Shown: positions 15,006-24,293 of the stretch, in pieces | Layout of the letters: every line of letters begins with the position of its first letter | Position numbering within the stretch: the first letter of the stretch is position 1 | Assembly: GCA_031286205.1 (NCBI GenBank) | Contig: JAITUR010000121.1 | Span: 1 to 45,059, forward strand | DNA: 45,059 bases | Source of the DNA: Treponema sp. | GTDB taxonomy: Bacteria; Spirochaetota; Spirochaetia; Treponematales; Breznakiellaceae | Direction: 5' to 3' | Notes under the pieces: generated by a model | Databases searched by the model: none | Seen by the model: only the letters and a program-made list of their open reading frames with translations | Told to the model about the DNA's origin: nothing | Program-made: the position numbers and the translations under genes

Positions 15006-16202
15006 ATGAATAAAATACAAATGAAAACACCCCTTGTCGAAATAGACGGGGACGAAATGACACGGGTTCTTTGGGAAGTTATCAAGGAAAAATTACTCCT
15101 TCCGTTTATAGAATTAAAAACAGAATATTACGATCTAGGGCTTAAAAACCGCGACAATACCAACGACGATGTAACATTCAAATCGGCTGAAGCCATTAAA
15201 AAATATGGGGTAGGCGTAAAATGCGCAACCATTACGGCAAACGCGGCAAGAAAGGTCGAGTACGATCTACAGTATATGCACGCAAGCCCCAATGCTACAA
15301 TCAGGGCTATTTTGGACGGTACGGTTTTCCGAAAGCCAATATCCGTAAGCCGCATTAAACCTTCGGTTAATACATGGAAAGCGCCTATCGTTATCGGTCG
15401 TCATGCCTATGGCGATGTTTACAAAGCGGCAGAAATGGAAATTGAAGCTCCCGGCAAGGTGGAACTTGTTTATACAAAAGCCGACGGCACTGAACGCCGG
15501 GAAACTATAGCGGACTTTACAGGATCGGGCATTGTACAGGGAATGCACAACCTGGATGAATCTATCCGCAGTTTTGCCCGCGCCTGTTTTGTTTACGCGC
15601 TTGCGGAAAAACTTCCTGTCTGGTTTGCGACAAAAGATACAATTTCCAAAAAATACGACGGACGGTTTAAGGAAATTTTCCAGGAAGTTTACGATAAAGA
15701 ATATAAATCCAAATGCGATGCCGCGGGTATCGATTATTTTTATACATTAATAGATGATGCTGTCGCTCGTGTTGTAAAAGCCGAAGGCGGTTTTTTATGG
15801 GCGTGTAAAAACTATGACGGCGATGTTCAAAGCGACATGATCGCCAGCGCAGCAGGAAGCCTTGCAATGATGACCAGCGTACTTGTATCCCCGTCAGGCG
15901 TGTTTGAATATGAAGCGGCGCATGGAACTGTACAGCAGCACTACTACCGCTGGCAAAAAGGCGAAAAAACAAGCACAAATCCCGCGGCGTTAATCTTTGC
16001 ATGGACAGGAGCGCTTGCAAAACGGGCGGAATTGGACAATATACTGGAACTTGCGGATTTTTCCAAACGGCTGGAAGCAGCTTTGCTTAACACAATCGAA
16101 GACGGTATTATGACGGGCGATCTTGCAAGACTTTCGGATCCGCCGCCGCAAAAGGTTCTTAATTCCTGGGAGTTTATCGACGAAATAGCGGGAAGAATTT
16201 AA
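15006..16202 (+). CDS. icd: Isocitrate dehydrogenase, type II (eukaryote-like) homodimer
   Basis: The protein is 398 aa. The type II family is clear from VEIDGDEMTRVLWEVIKEKL, GTVFRKPISVSRIKP, KNYDGDVQSDMIASAAGSLAMMTSVL and TSTNPAALIFAWT. It converts isocitrate to 2-oxoglutarate. Some normally invariant sites differ. The substrate loop reads SPNATIR (residues 94-100) instead of SPNGTIR. The cofactor loop reads HGTVQQH (306-312) where NADP enzymes have HGTVTRH, so the arginine that binds the 2'-phosphate of NADP (Arg314 in human IDH1, from memory) is Gln. NAD use or relaxed specificity is possible. There is no Shine-Dalgarno; an extended -10 (TGCTATGTT, 14991-14999) ends 6 nt before the ATG. 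The stop codon shares bases with the convergent gene's stop. Confidence 0.93.
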   Translation: MNKIQMKTPLVEIDGDEMTRVLWEVIKEKLLLPFIELKTEYYDLGLKNRDNTNDDVTFKSAEAIKKYGVGVKCATITANAARKVEYDLQYMHASPNATIRAILDGTVFRKPISVSRIKPSVNTWKAPIVIGRHAYGDVYKAAEMEIEAPGKVELVYTKADGTERRETIADFTGSGIVQGMHNLDESIRSFARACFVYALAEKLPVWFATKDTISKKYDGRFKEIFQEVYDKEYKSKCDAAGIDYFYTLIDDAVARVVKAEGGFLWACKNYDGDVQSDMIASAAGSLAMMTSVLVSPSGVFEYEAAHGTVQQHYYRWQKGEKTSTNPAALIFAWTGALAKRAELDNILELADFSKRLEAALLNTIEDGIMTGDLARLSDPPPQKVLNSWEFIDEIAGRI

Positions 16203-17458
16203 GTTTTTCTTAAAAGCTCCATCGGTTTAAGCTTTCCTGCACGGATAGCAGGAATTAATGATGCCAGTATCGAACAAACAACCGCAAAAAACCCTATTAA
16301 AAAAACCGCATTCCAGTCGATTATAATGGGGATAGTTTCCAGGTAAAAACCCGGATCCAATATTCTGACATCTCCGCCCCTGAATAAATGAGAAAAGAAA
16401 CTTAAGAACTTTTCCAGGGATCTAATAAGAAAATTAATATTTATTCCAATAAGCAGCCCAAAAGAAATTCCTATAATCGACCCAAAAAGACCTGTAAGAA
16501 AACTTCCCCAAAGAAAAATATCCGCTATTCCTTTTATATTGGAACCCGATATTTTTAATATTGCAATATCCTTTTGGCGTTCCAGAACAAGCATACTTGT
16601 AGCAGAAGAAACATTTACAGCGGCAACAATTACTATTAAAGCCATAATAAACAACAGCATCTGCCGCGTGGATTCGTAAGAACTATACTGAGACCGTAAA
16701 AGATCTTTCCATGTGTAAATATTAAACCCGCCTCCAAGCTCCATGTACAAATCCCATATAAAAGAATCCGCATACTTGTAAGGATTATTAATTTTTACAA
16801 GTAAACTGGAAGTTGACTGCTCTGCAGAAAGGACACGCTTACCGCCTTCCCAGCTTGTAATACACCACAAAGCATCAAGCTCGTTATAACCGCAGGAAAT
16901 AATACCCCTTACAGTAAAAGATGCCGTTCTTGGAATAATATTTCCGTTGTCGGCTGTTCTTACAGTCATAAGCCTGACTGTATCTCCAACATTAACTCCA
17001 ATATTTAACGCAAGAGCCTCTCCTAAAACAATATCACGGTCTGTCTGTGGCGCAGGAACTCCATCTTTAATTTTTAGAAATTTCGCGCTATCGGAATATT
17101 CCCAGAAAGACGGCTCTGTGGCTCGTACTGTAACCCCGGTTTTTCCGGTTTTTCCGGCAATTACACCCATTCCCTTTCTTTCGGGCCATACGCCTCTTAC
17201 ACCCTTTATATTTTTAATAAGTTCAGCTTGATCTTCCACATTGCCCGATGGATCAAAAATCTGTATATGTCCTGTTCCAAATTCAAGGTATCGATCTATA
17301 ATTCCGGTAATCATTCCATCCGCTACAATTAATGTTACAATAATTGGAATAAGGCTTACAGCAATCCCTGTGGCTGCCCCTCTAAGATAACGGCCGCCTT
17401 CATGCGCCCTGCACCAAAGGTATCTTAAAGCAATAAAAAATGACGCTCTTTTTTTCAT
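16199..17458 (-). CDS. LolC/LolE-type ABC transporter permease 2
   Basis: The protein is 419 aa. One membrane helix lies near the N-terminus (about 27-50), then a large periplasmic domain (about 50-260: FGTGHIQIFDPSG, DIVLGEALALNIGVNVGDTVRL) and three helices at the C-terminus with the FtsX-type core. This is the LolC/LolE/MacB topology. With the ATPase and second permease directly upstream it forms an exporter most likely releasing lipoproteins from the inner membrane. The ATG overlaps the ATPase stop by 4 bp. Its stop overlaps that of the convergent icd gene. Confidence 0.88.
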   Translation of the reverse strand: MKKRASFFIALRYLWCRAHEGGRYLRGAATGIAVSLIPIIVTLIVADGMITGIIDRYLEFGTGHIQIFDPSGNVEDQAELIKNIKGVRGVWPERKGMGVIAGKTGKTGVTVRATEPSFWEYSDSAKFLKIKDGVPAPQTDRDIVLGEALALNIGVNVGDTVRLMTVRTADNGNIIPRTASFTVRGIISCGYNELDALWCITSWEGGKRVLSAEQSTSSLLVKINNPYKYADSFIWDLYMELGGGFNIYTWKDLLRSQYSSYESTRQMLLFIMALIVIVAAVNVSSATSMLVLERQKDIAILKISGSNIKGIADIFLWGSFLTGLFGSIIGISFGLLIGININFLIRSLEKFLSFFSHLFRGGDVRILDPGFYLETIPIIIDWNAVFLIGFFAVVCSILASLIPAIRAGKLKPMELLRKT

Positions 17459-18129
17459 AATTTACCGTTTTCCAAAATAAATCGCATTGATGCATAAGAG
17501 GCTACTCTTTCGTCATGTGTGACAACAATTAATGTCTTGCCTCTTTTTTGAGCGCTGGAAAAAAGAAGCTGCGTTACAATTTCGCTGTTTTGCGGATCCA
17601 GGTTTCCGGTGGGTTCGTCTGCCAGTATAAGATCAGGATCGTTAACCATAGAGCGCGCAACCGCTACCCTTTGGCGTTCTCCTCCAGATAACTGCGAAGG
17701 AAAATGTCCCGCACGATCTTCCAATTTAACATCCGCTAAAAGGGATTTTGCCATTTCCAGGACATCCTTTTTTTTAACTCCCGCAATGTAGGCGGGAAGC
17801 ATTATATTTTCCAAAGCCGTAAAATCTTTTAAAAGATAATGGAACTGAAAAATAAAGCCTACTTTTCTGGATCTGTAAATTGACATTTCTTTTTCATCAA
17901 GATTTGTTATATCTTCTCCCTGGATAAAGACGCTTCCTTCGTCGGCACGATCAAGGCCGCCAATAATATTTAACAGGGTGCTTTTACCGCTTCCGCTTTT
18001 TCCAGAAATTGCGGCAGTTTTACCCTGTTCCACAGTAAGGTTTATCCCTTGCAGGATTTTTAGGGTTTCTGTTCCTGATACATAATTTTTAACAATGTCA
18101 CGCACCTCTAATAACACAGAATTATTCAT
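17455..18129 (-). CDS. lolD: LolD-type ABC transporter ATPase
   Basis: The protein is 224 aa. Walker A is GKSGSGKST (about residues 41-49), the signature is LSGGERQRVAVARS, Walker B is LILADEPTGNLD, and the switch histidine is in VVTHDERVA. Closest family by motif pattern and size is LolD/MacB. It powers the two adjacent permeases from the cytoplasm. It overlaps both neighbours (8 bp upstream, 4 bp downstream), so the three proteins are probably made in fixed ratio. Confidence 0.92.
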   Translation of the reverse strand: MNNSVLLEVRDIVKNYVSGTETLKILQGINLTVEQGKTAAISGKSGSGKSTLLNIIGGLDRADEGSVFIQGEDITNLDEKEMSIYRSRKVGFIFQFHYLLKDFTALENIMLPAYIAGVKKKDVLEMAKSLLADVKLEDRAGHFPSQLSGGERQRVAVARSMVNDPDLILADEPTGNLDPQNSEIVTQLLFSSAQKRGKTLIVVTHDERVASYASMRFILENGKL

Positions 18130-19417
18130 AACGCAAAACCTCCGCAGGCTGTATTTTAATTACTTTTCTTGACGCAAACCATGCCGCCAAAAGAGCAGAT
18201 AAAAATCCAAACATAAATATTATAAATACTTCCATAGGCAAAACCCTGGAAGGAATTTCTTTAATATAAAATATCTGCGGCGAAAAAACGGCAAAATTTT
18301 CCGCCCAGCCCATGCCAAAAATACCGGCTATTAAATTTAAAATGCCAATAAAAAAGTTTACAATATTTTCTATTACGGAAAAAAACCTTTGAATATTTGT
18401 TGCAATGCCAAGACCCGCAATAAGCCCTATACATGCTCCTGTAAACCCAATAATTGCACCGTCCAGCACAAAAACAAACCTTACAGCATTTTCTGTTCCG
18501 CCAATAGCCCGTAAAAGCCCGATTTCTTCCCGTCTTTGCAGGACAGATCTTCTTTGTGCCTGAAAAATATTTAACCCAACTACAATAAAAATAAGCCCGA
18601 CAAGAATAAACATAAAAAGTTTTTCTGTCCTTAAAGCGCCAAAAAAAGAACTGTTATAATCCCGCCATGTTGTTATTTTAATATTTTCGAATTCATGGTA
18701 TGTCCACAACGCTTTATTAATTCTTTCCATAACTATTTTATCATGGAAACGGTTAGTAATTTTAATTCCAAGAATTGGCTCGCTTTCGTTTATTATAAAC
18801 GAATTATTGTTAATATTTATAATTGCCCATGTACTGTCATATTCGTAATAACCTGTTCTGAATACTCCCGCAACATTGTAATTTTCCAGGGCGGATTCTT
18901 CGCTGGACATAATTCCTGTAATGGAAAACATTGTTACTTCATCGCCAATAAATACGCCTAGCTTTCTTGCCAGTTCTCCTCCCAGTAAAATAGAGCCGGA
19001 ATTTTTTATGTCAAATTCACCTTCTTCGAAATCCAGTCTTTCCGCCATTTTATTATCCAGTTCCAGGGTATTTCCGTTTAGCCCCCTTACAAAAATCGCC
19101 TGCTGGCCTATTCTTCTTCCCCTTGCTATTGCCTGAAATTCCCTGAATGGAACTGCGGCTTCTACACCAGAAACAGAGTTTATTTTTTCCGTAAGCAAAT
19201 TAAGGTTTTCTTCTTTAAAAGATTCTATTCTAATATGATACGAAGAAATTTCCAGGATACTTTCTATAAATCCAAGCTGAAAACCGTTCATAACAGAAAT
19301 TATAATAATTAATGCAAGAACGCCTGTAGCTATCCCTAAAATCGCAAGAACCGGAGAATTACTGCGTCCCTTAAAAATAAAACGAGAAGCTGTAAATAAA
19401 ACCCATTTATTTTTCAA
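18122..19417 (-). CDS. LolC/LolE-type ABC transporter permease 1
   Basis: The protein is 431 aa, starting at a TTG (LKNKWVLFTASRFIFKGRSN) that overlaps the stop of the upstream gene by 4 bp (TTGA). It has an N-terminal helix (about 22-45), a periplasmic domain (about 45-265, with SGSILLGGELARKLGVFIGDEV), then three helices including QRRSVLQRREEIGLLRAIGGT, the cytoplasmic coupling segment of LolC/E permeases. It pairs with the permease at 16199-17458 and the ATPase between them as a heterodimeric LolCDE complex. Confidence 0.9.
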   Translation of the reverse strand: MKNKWVLFTASRFIFKGRSNSPVLAILGIATGVLALIIIISVMNGFQLGFIESILEISSYHIRIESFKEENLNLLTEKINSVSGVEAAVPFREFQAIARGRRIGQQAIFVRGLNGNTLELDNKMAERLDFEEGEFDIKNSGSILLGGELARKLGVFIGDEVTMFSITGIMSSEESALENYNVAGVFRTGYYEYDSTWAIININNNSFIINESEPILGIKITNRFHDKIVMERINKALWTYHEFENIKITTWRDYNSSFFGALRTEKLFMFILVGLIFIVVGLNIFQAQRRSVLQRREEIGLLRAIGGTENAVRFVFVLDGAIIGFTGACIGLIAGLGIATNIQRFFSVIENIVNFFIGILNLIAGIFGMGWAENFAVFSPQIFYIKEIPSRVLPMEVFIIFMFGFLSALLAAWFASRKVIKIQPAEVLRYE

Positions 19418-20664
19418 TTATTTATTATCCTTGTTTCTGATATTTTTCTGCCATCATCCCATACAGCACGAAGAACAATAACATTATCCAAATACAGTTC
19501 TTCTATTTCTATTTTTCCGTCTATGCGAACAACCCTTTCCAAAACTCCGTTTTTAGAATTACTTTCTCTTACTACTTTTCCTTCGGAATTGTATACATAG
19601 GAAGCTGTCATTACCGTATCGCCTTCCCTTTTTGTAATTGACTCTATTCGTTCGCCTTTCCATGTATTTGTAATAACCCATACAACTTTATCTTCCGCGT
19701 CGTAAAGCGTTTGCGTTAAAATTCTGTTTCTATCATCTGTCCTGTAAACCATTTTATAATCTTTGCTGACAGACGCAGCGCCAAAAAATTCGGGAAGCGA
19801 ATTATATCTAGCCTCTAAAAACAGTTTATCGTCTATGGCTTTTTTTATACTGGAAGGAAGGGTAAGTCTTACAGGTTCGTCCAAAAAAGAAACCTGTTCG
19901 TCTTTGTAATATCTTCTTTCGACTCCACGCAAAAACATGGAGCGGTTATATAAATAAGTATCGATATAAGACAAAAAATAATCTTTTGCTTCTTCTTCCC
20001 AATCATAAACAGCGGAGGTAATAAGCATTGTGTTGTTAAAAGAATATTCCGTTTTGTTTCTTTTTCCTTCTTCCAAAAAACCATATTCTACCTGTAAAAG
20101 CCCGGAATCGTCATATTTTTCTATAAAGCCTGTCCTGTCTTCTTTTTCTGAAAAAACAGCAACAAGTCTTTGTTTAGCGTTTATGTCCCTGAATATCCAT
20201 TGCGTCCTTGACTGAATGCCGTTTTCATAAAGAAAACGAACTTCGATATAATCTTCGTCGTCATTGTAAAACGGAAAAACCTCGTCCGGCAAATCTTCTT
20301 TATAGGCAAAATCCACGGCAAGAGAATACTCGTGGCGAAGAGCGGAAAGCCGCGACGGCATCTCTTCTATGGCAATACCTCCCGCATTGGAACGAAACCA
20401 GCGCCTTGGCTGTACCCAATTTGGTATCTCTCTTGCGTAAATATAACCCCTGTAAGGCGGCACATCTTCGTAATCATCATCAAAATCTAAACTAAAATCC
20501 AATTCTTCGGCTAATTCATCCATTTCAGATATTTCAGATATTTCTGTTGTTTCTTCGGTTTCCGGTACATCAATAAAAAACTCGGCTTCCTGTGTTAATG
20601 CAATAAAACCTGCGGTAAAAATGAGAATTATAACAATAATAATCGCAATAGACTCTTTATTCAA
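19414..20664 (-). CDS. Membrane-anchored acidic protein of unknown function
   Basis: The protein is 416 aa. It has one N-terminal helix (about 6-24: IAIIIVIILIFTAGFIALTQ), then a strongly acidic linker (about 28-70, ETEETTEISEISEMDELAEELDFSLDFDDDY cut into shorter runs here). The remainder is a periplasmic-type region of beta-rich, YD-like units (YDDSGLLQVEYGFLEEGKR, YNSEGKVVRESNSKNG). Such units resemble repeated tyrosine/aspartate or MORN-like strands. It overlaps ftsY upstream by 8 bp and the LolC-like permease downstream by 4 bp, so it is locked into the Lol operon. It might act with the transporter in the periplasm, but I recognise no family. Confidence 0.75.
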   Translation of the reverse strand: MNKESIAIIIVIILIFTAGFIALTQEAEFFIDVPETEETTEISEISEMDELAEELDFSLDFDDDYEDVPPYRGYIYAREIPNWVQPRRWFRSNAGGIAIEEMPSRLSALRHEYSLAVDFAYKEDLPDEVFPFYNDDEDYIEVRFLYENGIQSRTQWIFRDINAKQRLVAVFSEKEDRTGFIEKYDDSGLLQVEYGFLEEGKRNKTEYSFNNTMLITSAVYDWEEEAKDYFLSYIDTYLYNRSMFLRGVERRYYKDEQVSFLDEPVRLTLPSSIKKAIDDKLFLEARYNSLPEFFGAASVSKDYKMVYRTDDRNRILTQTLYDAEDKVVWVITNTWKGERIESITKREGDTVMTASYVYNSEGKVVRESNSKNGVLERVVRIDGKIEIEELYLDNVIVLRAVWDDGRKISETRIINN

Positions 20665-21526
20665 TTCCGGTAAATTCCTTTGTAAACTTTATTGGATCAA
20701 AAAAATCAATATCTGTGTATTTTTCGCCTGTGCAGACAAATGCAACAGGCAACTTTAATTCTGACGCAAGCGAAAAAATTACTCCGCCTTTGGCGGTGGA
20801 ATCGTACTTTGTAAGAATAACTCCATCCAATGCTACAGCTTCGTTAAAAACTTCTGCCTGCGAATATGCGTTTCTTCCTGTAGTAGCATCCAGTACCAGA
20901 TATTTTAAATAACGCGCGCCTTCTGCCTTTGATTCCACTACCCTGTCTATTTTGCGAAGCTCTTCTACAAGCGCCGATTTTGTATGCATTCTGCCGGCAG
21001 TATCGGTAATTACAAGATTATATCCCGACGAAACAGCCGCTTCCAAGGCATCATATACAACCGCCGCAGGATCGCCGCCATGCTTGTGCGCAATTACTCT
21101 GGTGTTTAATTTTTCTCCATGAATTTTTAATTGATCTATTGCCGCTGCCCTGAATGTATCTGCGGCAGCAAGAATTGTCTTTTTTCCGTATTTTTCCGTA
21201 TATAAATTTGCAAGTTTTGCGGCACTGGTTGTCTTTCCAACTCCATTTACGCCTAAAATAAGAACAGCGGTTAACTTATCGTCCGCCGCAGGAACATTTA
21301 CCGGTTTTGCCTTTGCAAGTTCTTCGTTTAACAATTTCGCAAGTACGGGAAGAGGTGTATCCGTATTTTCTTTTTTACATTTTGCTTTTAACATTTCTGT
21401 AATTTTATACGCCTCGGCCGCGCCAAAATCGCCTTCTATAAGCAAGTCACAAAGATCTTCCAAAAGCTCGTCCGAGACACCTTGTTTTCCGGAAAAAAAC
21501 TTTTTTATTCTTTCGCCAAATTTCAT
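20657..21526 (-). CDS. ftsY: Signal recognition particle receptor FtsY
   Basis: The protein is 289 aa, an NG-domain-only form without the long acidic N-terminal A domain of E. coli FtsY. The N domain is about 1-80. In the G domain are G1 GVNGVGKTTSAAKLA, the insertion-box start DTFRAAAIDQL, G3 DTAGRMHTKS and G4 TKYDSTAKGG. It brings ribosome-SRP complexes to the membrane. The ATG directly abuts the PEGA gene stop (TAAATG), so the genes are coupled, and it overlaps the next gene by 8 bp. Co-transcription with Lol genes ties insertion and sorting of exported proteins together. Confidence 0.96.
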   Translation of the reverse strand: MKFGERIKKFFSGKQGVSDELLEDLCDLLIEGDFGAAEAYKITEMLKAKCKKENTDTPLPVLAKLLNEELAKAKPVNVPAADDKLTAVLILGVNGVGKTTSAAKLANLYTEKYGKKTILAAADTFRAAAIDQLKIHGEKLNTRVIAHKHGGDPAAVVYDALEAAVSSGYNLVITDTAGRMHTKSALVEELRKIDRVVESKAEGARYLKYLVLDATTGRNAYSQAEVFNEAVALDGVILTKYDSTAKGGVIFSLASELKLPVAFVCTGEKYTDIDFFDPIKFTKEFTGIE

Positions 21527-23005
21527 TTATTTGCCTGTCCTTACAGTAGTAGAATCCCTGTTGGATACATAGATATATCTTGCCATCAATATTAAATCCA
21601 ACGCTACAAAAGCGCCCAAAGCAATAAGTGTTCCCATATAAACATTATACATTGTATTTGTATCGTTATATAAGCCAAGATTATTGGAGCCGCCCTGAAC
21701 AAAAGCCGTTGCCAAATTATTATATTCATGATAGGATATCCACGCGGCAATACCGGAAGCCCAAGTACCTGCCCATGACCAGTAGTACAATCGCCGCGCC
21801 GTATCTACGCTTCCCTGACGCGGCTGCCTGATTGTACGAATATTTATGGAATTTGCAATTCCATTTGCATCCGGTGTAGAAAAAACAATCCTGCCTTTAT
21901 CTCCCGATTCAATTTGTAATTCCATTAATTCCAAATAATTTACAGGCAGCCGTAAAGTTAAAGGTGCTTCTCCTACATACATTGCTCCATGATACACATT
22001 GCCTGAAAGCCCCTTATGGTTTCCGGTAATTTCTACATCTGCATATTCTATTGGCTTAAGATTGATACTAATTTGAGACAGCTCCCCCGGAGCAATATCT
22101 GTTTCAAAAGTAATACTTTCAAAATCAGGGGCGGCTGCCGTTACCGTAATTCTTCCGGGCGGAAATTCCAGAACATCGGTTTTTCCTCTGCCGGCAAAAG
22201 ATCTGTTTATAAGGACAAGGGCTTCTTCCGGCTCAGCGGTTATCTCAACAGCGCCCGGCTTGTTTCCGGAAAGAACGATAATCAATTTACGGGAAAATTC
22301 TTCCAACACGCTTTCCAAATCTTCGTGGGAAAATATTATTCGTTCTTCCCAAACAAACGATCTTGTAAAAATTGTGTATAGTTTTAATGTAACTATAAAT
22401 CGCCCGTGATAATCAGATATTGTCCCTATAAGAGCGGCATCCGCTTTTTGAGATGTGCAAAATCTGTATTCATTGCCGGATACCGGAGCCTCCGGAAACT
22501 GAAAAGATAAATTACCGGAAAACAATTTAAAAACAGGCTCTTTATTTATAACTGGAGCGTTTTTATCGATTTCTTCCAGCTCAGCTTGCAGCTTTTCTAT
22601 TTCCGAATCTAACTTTGCAAGATTGGCTCTATATCTCCAGTCAGGTTCGCCGCGAAACAATAAAAGAGAGCGTTCATTTTGTTTTACCGCTAAATTTTTT
22701 GCGGCAGTTGATCGTTTATTTGCCCATGCCGCCTCTTCATAATAGGCATATTCACTTGATATTCGCGTGCGGAAATTTATGGATTCTATATTTTCCACCA
22801 GCCTTCTTAAAATTACACCTGTAACAATTCTTTTTTCCGGTTCTAAAGCTGTAGTATTTAAATTGGTAATGCAAAGAATCCATTCGTCGTTTTGGGTTTT
22901 TACTTCTTCTTCATCAGCCTTTCCTCTGGCAAAAATAAGCGGGCTTAACAAGAAAAAAATAATCGGTAATAAAAAAATCTTTCTAATCAATTTAATAACT
23001 CCCAA
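21527..23005 (-). CDS. PEGA-domain envelope protein
   Basis: The protein is up to 492 aa. The signal peptide (IRKIFLLPIIFFLLSPLIFA) ends near residue 27. Residues 30-250 form a soluble domain with a Glu/Lys coiled segment (KLDSEIEKLQAELEEIDKN). A PEGA-type beta domain follows (about 255-325: GAVEITAEPEEALVLINRSF, FPPGRITVTAAAPDFE), then possibly a second, weaker one. Two C-terminal hydrophobic segments (about 415-480) suggest membrane attachment. The longest frame starts at TTG 23005. A TTG at 22990 has a better-placed GGGAG and gives a cleaner signal peptide (MIRKIFLLP), so the true start may be there. It lies 9 bp after prfB. PEGA domains are thought to bind surface carbohydrate or protein; the role here is unknown. 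Confidence 0.8.
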   Translation of the reverse strand: MGVIKLIRKIFLLPIIFFLLSPLIFARGKADEEEVKTQNDEWILCITNLNTTALEPEKRIVTGVILRRLVENIESINFRTRISSEYAYYEEAAWANKRSTAAKNLAVKQNERSLLLFRGEPDWRYRANLAKLDSEIEKLQAELEEIDKNAPVINKEPVFKLFSGNLSFQFPEAPVSGNEYRFCTSQKADAALIGTISDYHGRFIVTLKLYTIFTRSFVWEERIIFSHEDLESVLEEFSRKLIIVLSGNKPGAVEITAEPEEALVLINRSFAGRGKTDVLEFPPGRITVTAAAPDFESITFETDIAPGELSQISINLKPIEYADVEITGNHKGLSGNVYHGAMYVGEAPLTLRLPVNYLELMELQIESGDKGRIVFSTPDANGIANSINIRTIRQPRQGSVDTARRLYYWSWAGTWASGIAAWISYHEYNNLATAFVQGGSNNLGLYNDTNTMYNVYMGTLIALGAFVALDLILMARYIYVSNRDSTTVRTGK

Positions 23006-23014
23006 GCAAGTTCC

Positions 23015-24122
23015 CTATACATTATTCCGCCAGCTAAATCTTAAATATTCCTCGATAAATGGATCTATATCTCCGTCCATTACTGCCTGGATATTTCCCT
23101 TTTCTACTTTTGTACGATAATCTTTTACCATTGTATATGGCTGAAACACATAAGATCTTATCTGGTTACCCCAGGAAATATCTTTTTTTTCCTGCGAAAA
23201 TTTTGCGTTTTCTTTTTCTTTTTCCTGCCTGTAATGTTCGTACAAACGCGCCTTTAGCATACTCATGGCTGTCGCGCGGTTTTTTATCTGGCTGCGTTCG
23301 CTTTGACAAGCGACAACAATCCCCGTAGGCAAATGGGTAAAGCGAACCGCGCTGTCCGTTTTGTTTACATGCTGCCCACCCGCGCCGCCGGAACGGTATG
23401 TGTCCACACGCAGATCTTCGGGTTTTACCTCTACTTCGATTGTATCATCAATAACCGGAAAAAGATAAACCGATGCAAAAGAAGTATGTCTTCTTGCATT
23501 AGAATCGAACGGACTTATCCTTACAAGACGATGTATGCCGGATTCGCCTTTTAAATAACCGTATGCAAAATCGCCTTCGATTTTACAGGTAGCGGATTTT
23601 AGGCCGCCCTCTGCTTCCTGAGAATCAACTTCTTCCGCAGAAAAACCTTTCTGCTCTGCCCAGCGCAAGTACATACGGTAGAGCATCTGCGTCCAATCAC
23701 AGGCTTCTGTTCCGCCCGCTCCCGAATGAACGGTAAGAAAACAGGCTTGTTTATCCATTTCGCCCGTCATAAGCTCGAAAATATTTTGTTTTTCGTATCT
23801 TTCGGTTAAACCTTTTAAGGATACTTCTATGCCGACAGCTTCTTTTTCGTCTTTTGCTTCTATGGCAAGCTCGAAAAGGGTTTGAAGGTCGGCAGCTTCT
23901 TCGCGCAGGGATTTCCACGGTTCGTATCGATTTTTAAGACTTTTAAGAGAGGACATGGTTTTTTCGACCATTTCCTGATTGTTCCAAAAACCCGGTTCGG
24001 CGGATTTGGCTTCCAGTTCTGCTATACGCCCCGCAAAGTCAGCGTCTTCAAAGACGCCTCCAAGTTTCGTTAATTTTATTTAGTAAATCGGCAATGGGCG
24101 TACCCAATTCGGTAAGTATCAC
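23015..24122 (-). CDS. prfB: Peptide chain release factor 2, programmed +1 frameshift
   Basis: Reading starts at GTG 24120-24122 with AGGAG 7 nt upstream (24130-24134). It gives 24 residues (MILTELGTPIADLLNKINET...) and reaches UGA at 24048-24050. A +1 slip at CTT then enters the frame EDADFAGRIAELEAKS, which runs into the 23015-23971 frame, for 368 aa in all, close to the 365 of E. coli RF2. The GGQ loop is present (RSGGAGGQHVNKTDSAVRFTH), and the stop-recognition tripeptide region reads SPFDS. It releases chains at UGA and UAA and regulates itself through the shift. It is followed by the PEGA gene after 9 bp. Confidence 0.96.
24048..24061 (-). promoter_or_regulatory. RF2 programmed frameshift site
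   Basis: Minus strand GGAGG (24057-24061), then CGT, CTT and TGA (24048-24050). This is the canonical RF2 arrangement of an internal Shine-Dalgarno three bases before the CTT slip codon and an in-frame UGA. The site also lies in GCGTCT/AGACGC arms that leave TTGA as a loop. Confidence 0.95.
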
Positions 24123-24293
24123 TATAAATCTCCTATTTTAATACTAACAATTATATAGATATTTATCAAGCATTTTTATATTTGATATATTGACTCATTC
24201 AATAGCGCGCTGATTTTATACTATAAATTTTGACTAAATGCCGATATTATAATAACATTATAATTTATGTAAGATATTTTTAAGGAGATTAAA

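Noticed and set aside
23972-24122. prfB truncated at its 5' end or pseudogene
   Set aside because: The missing N-terminus is recovered exactly by the canonical +1 frameshift at CTT-TGA with an upstream GGAGG.
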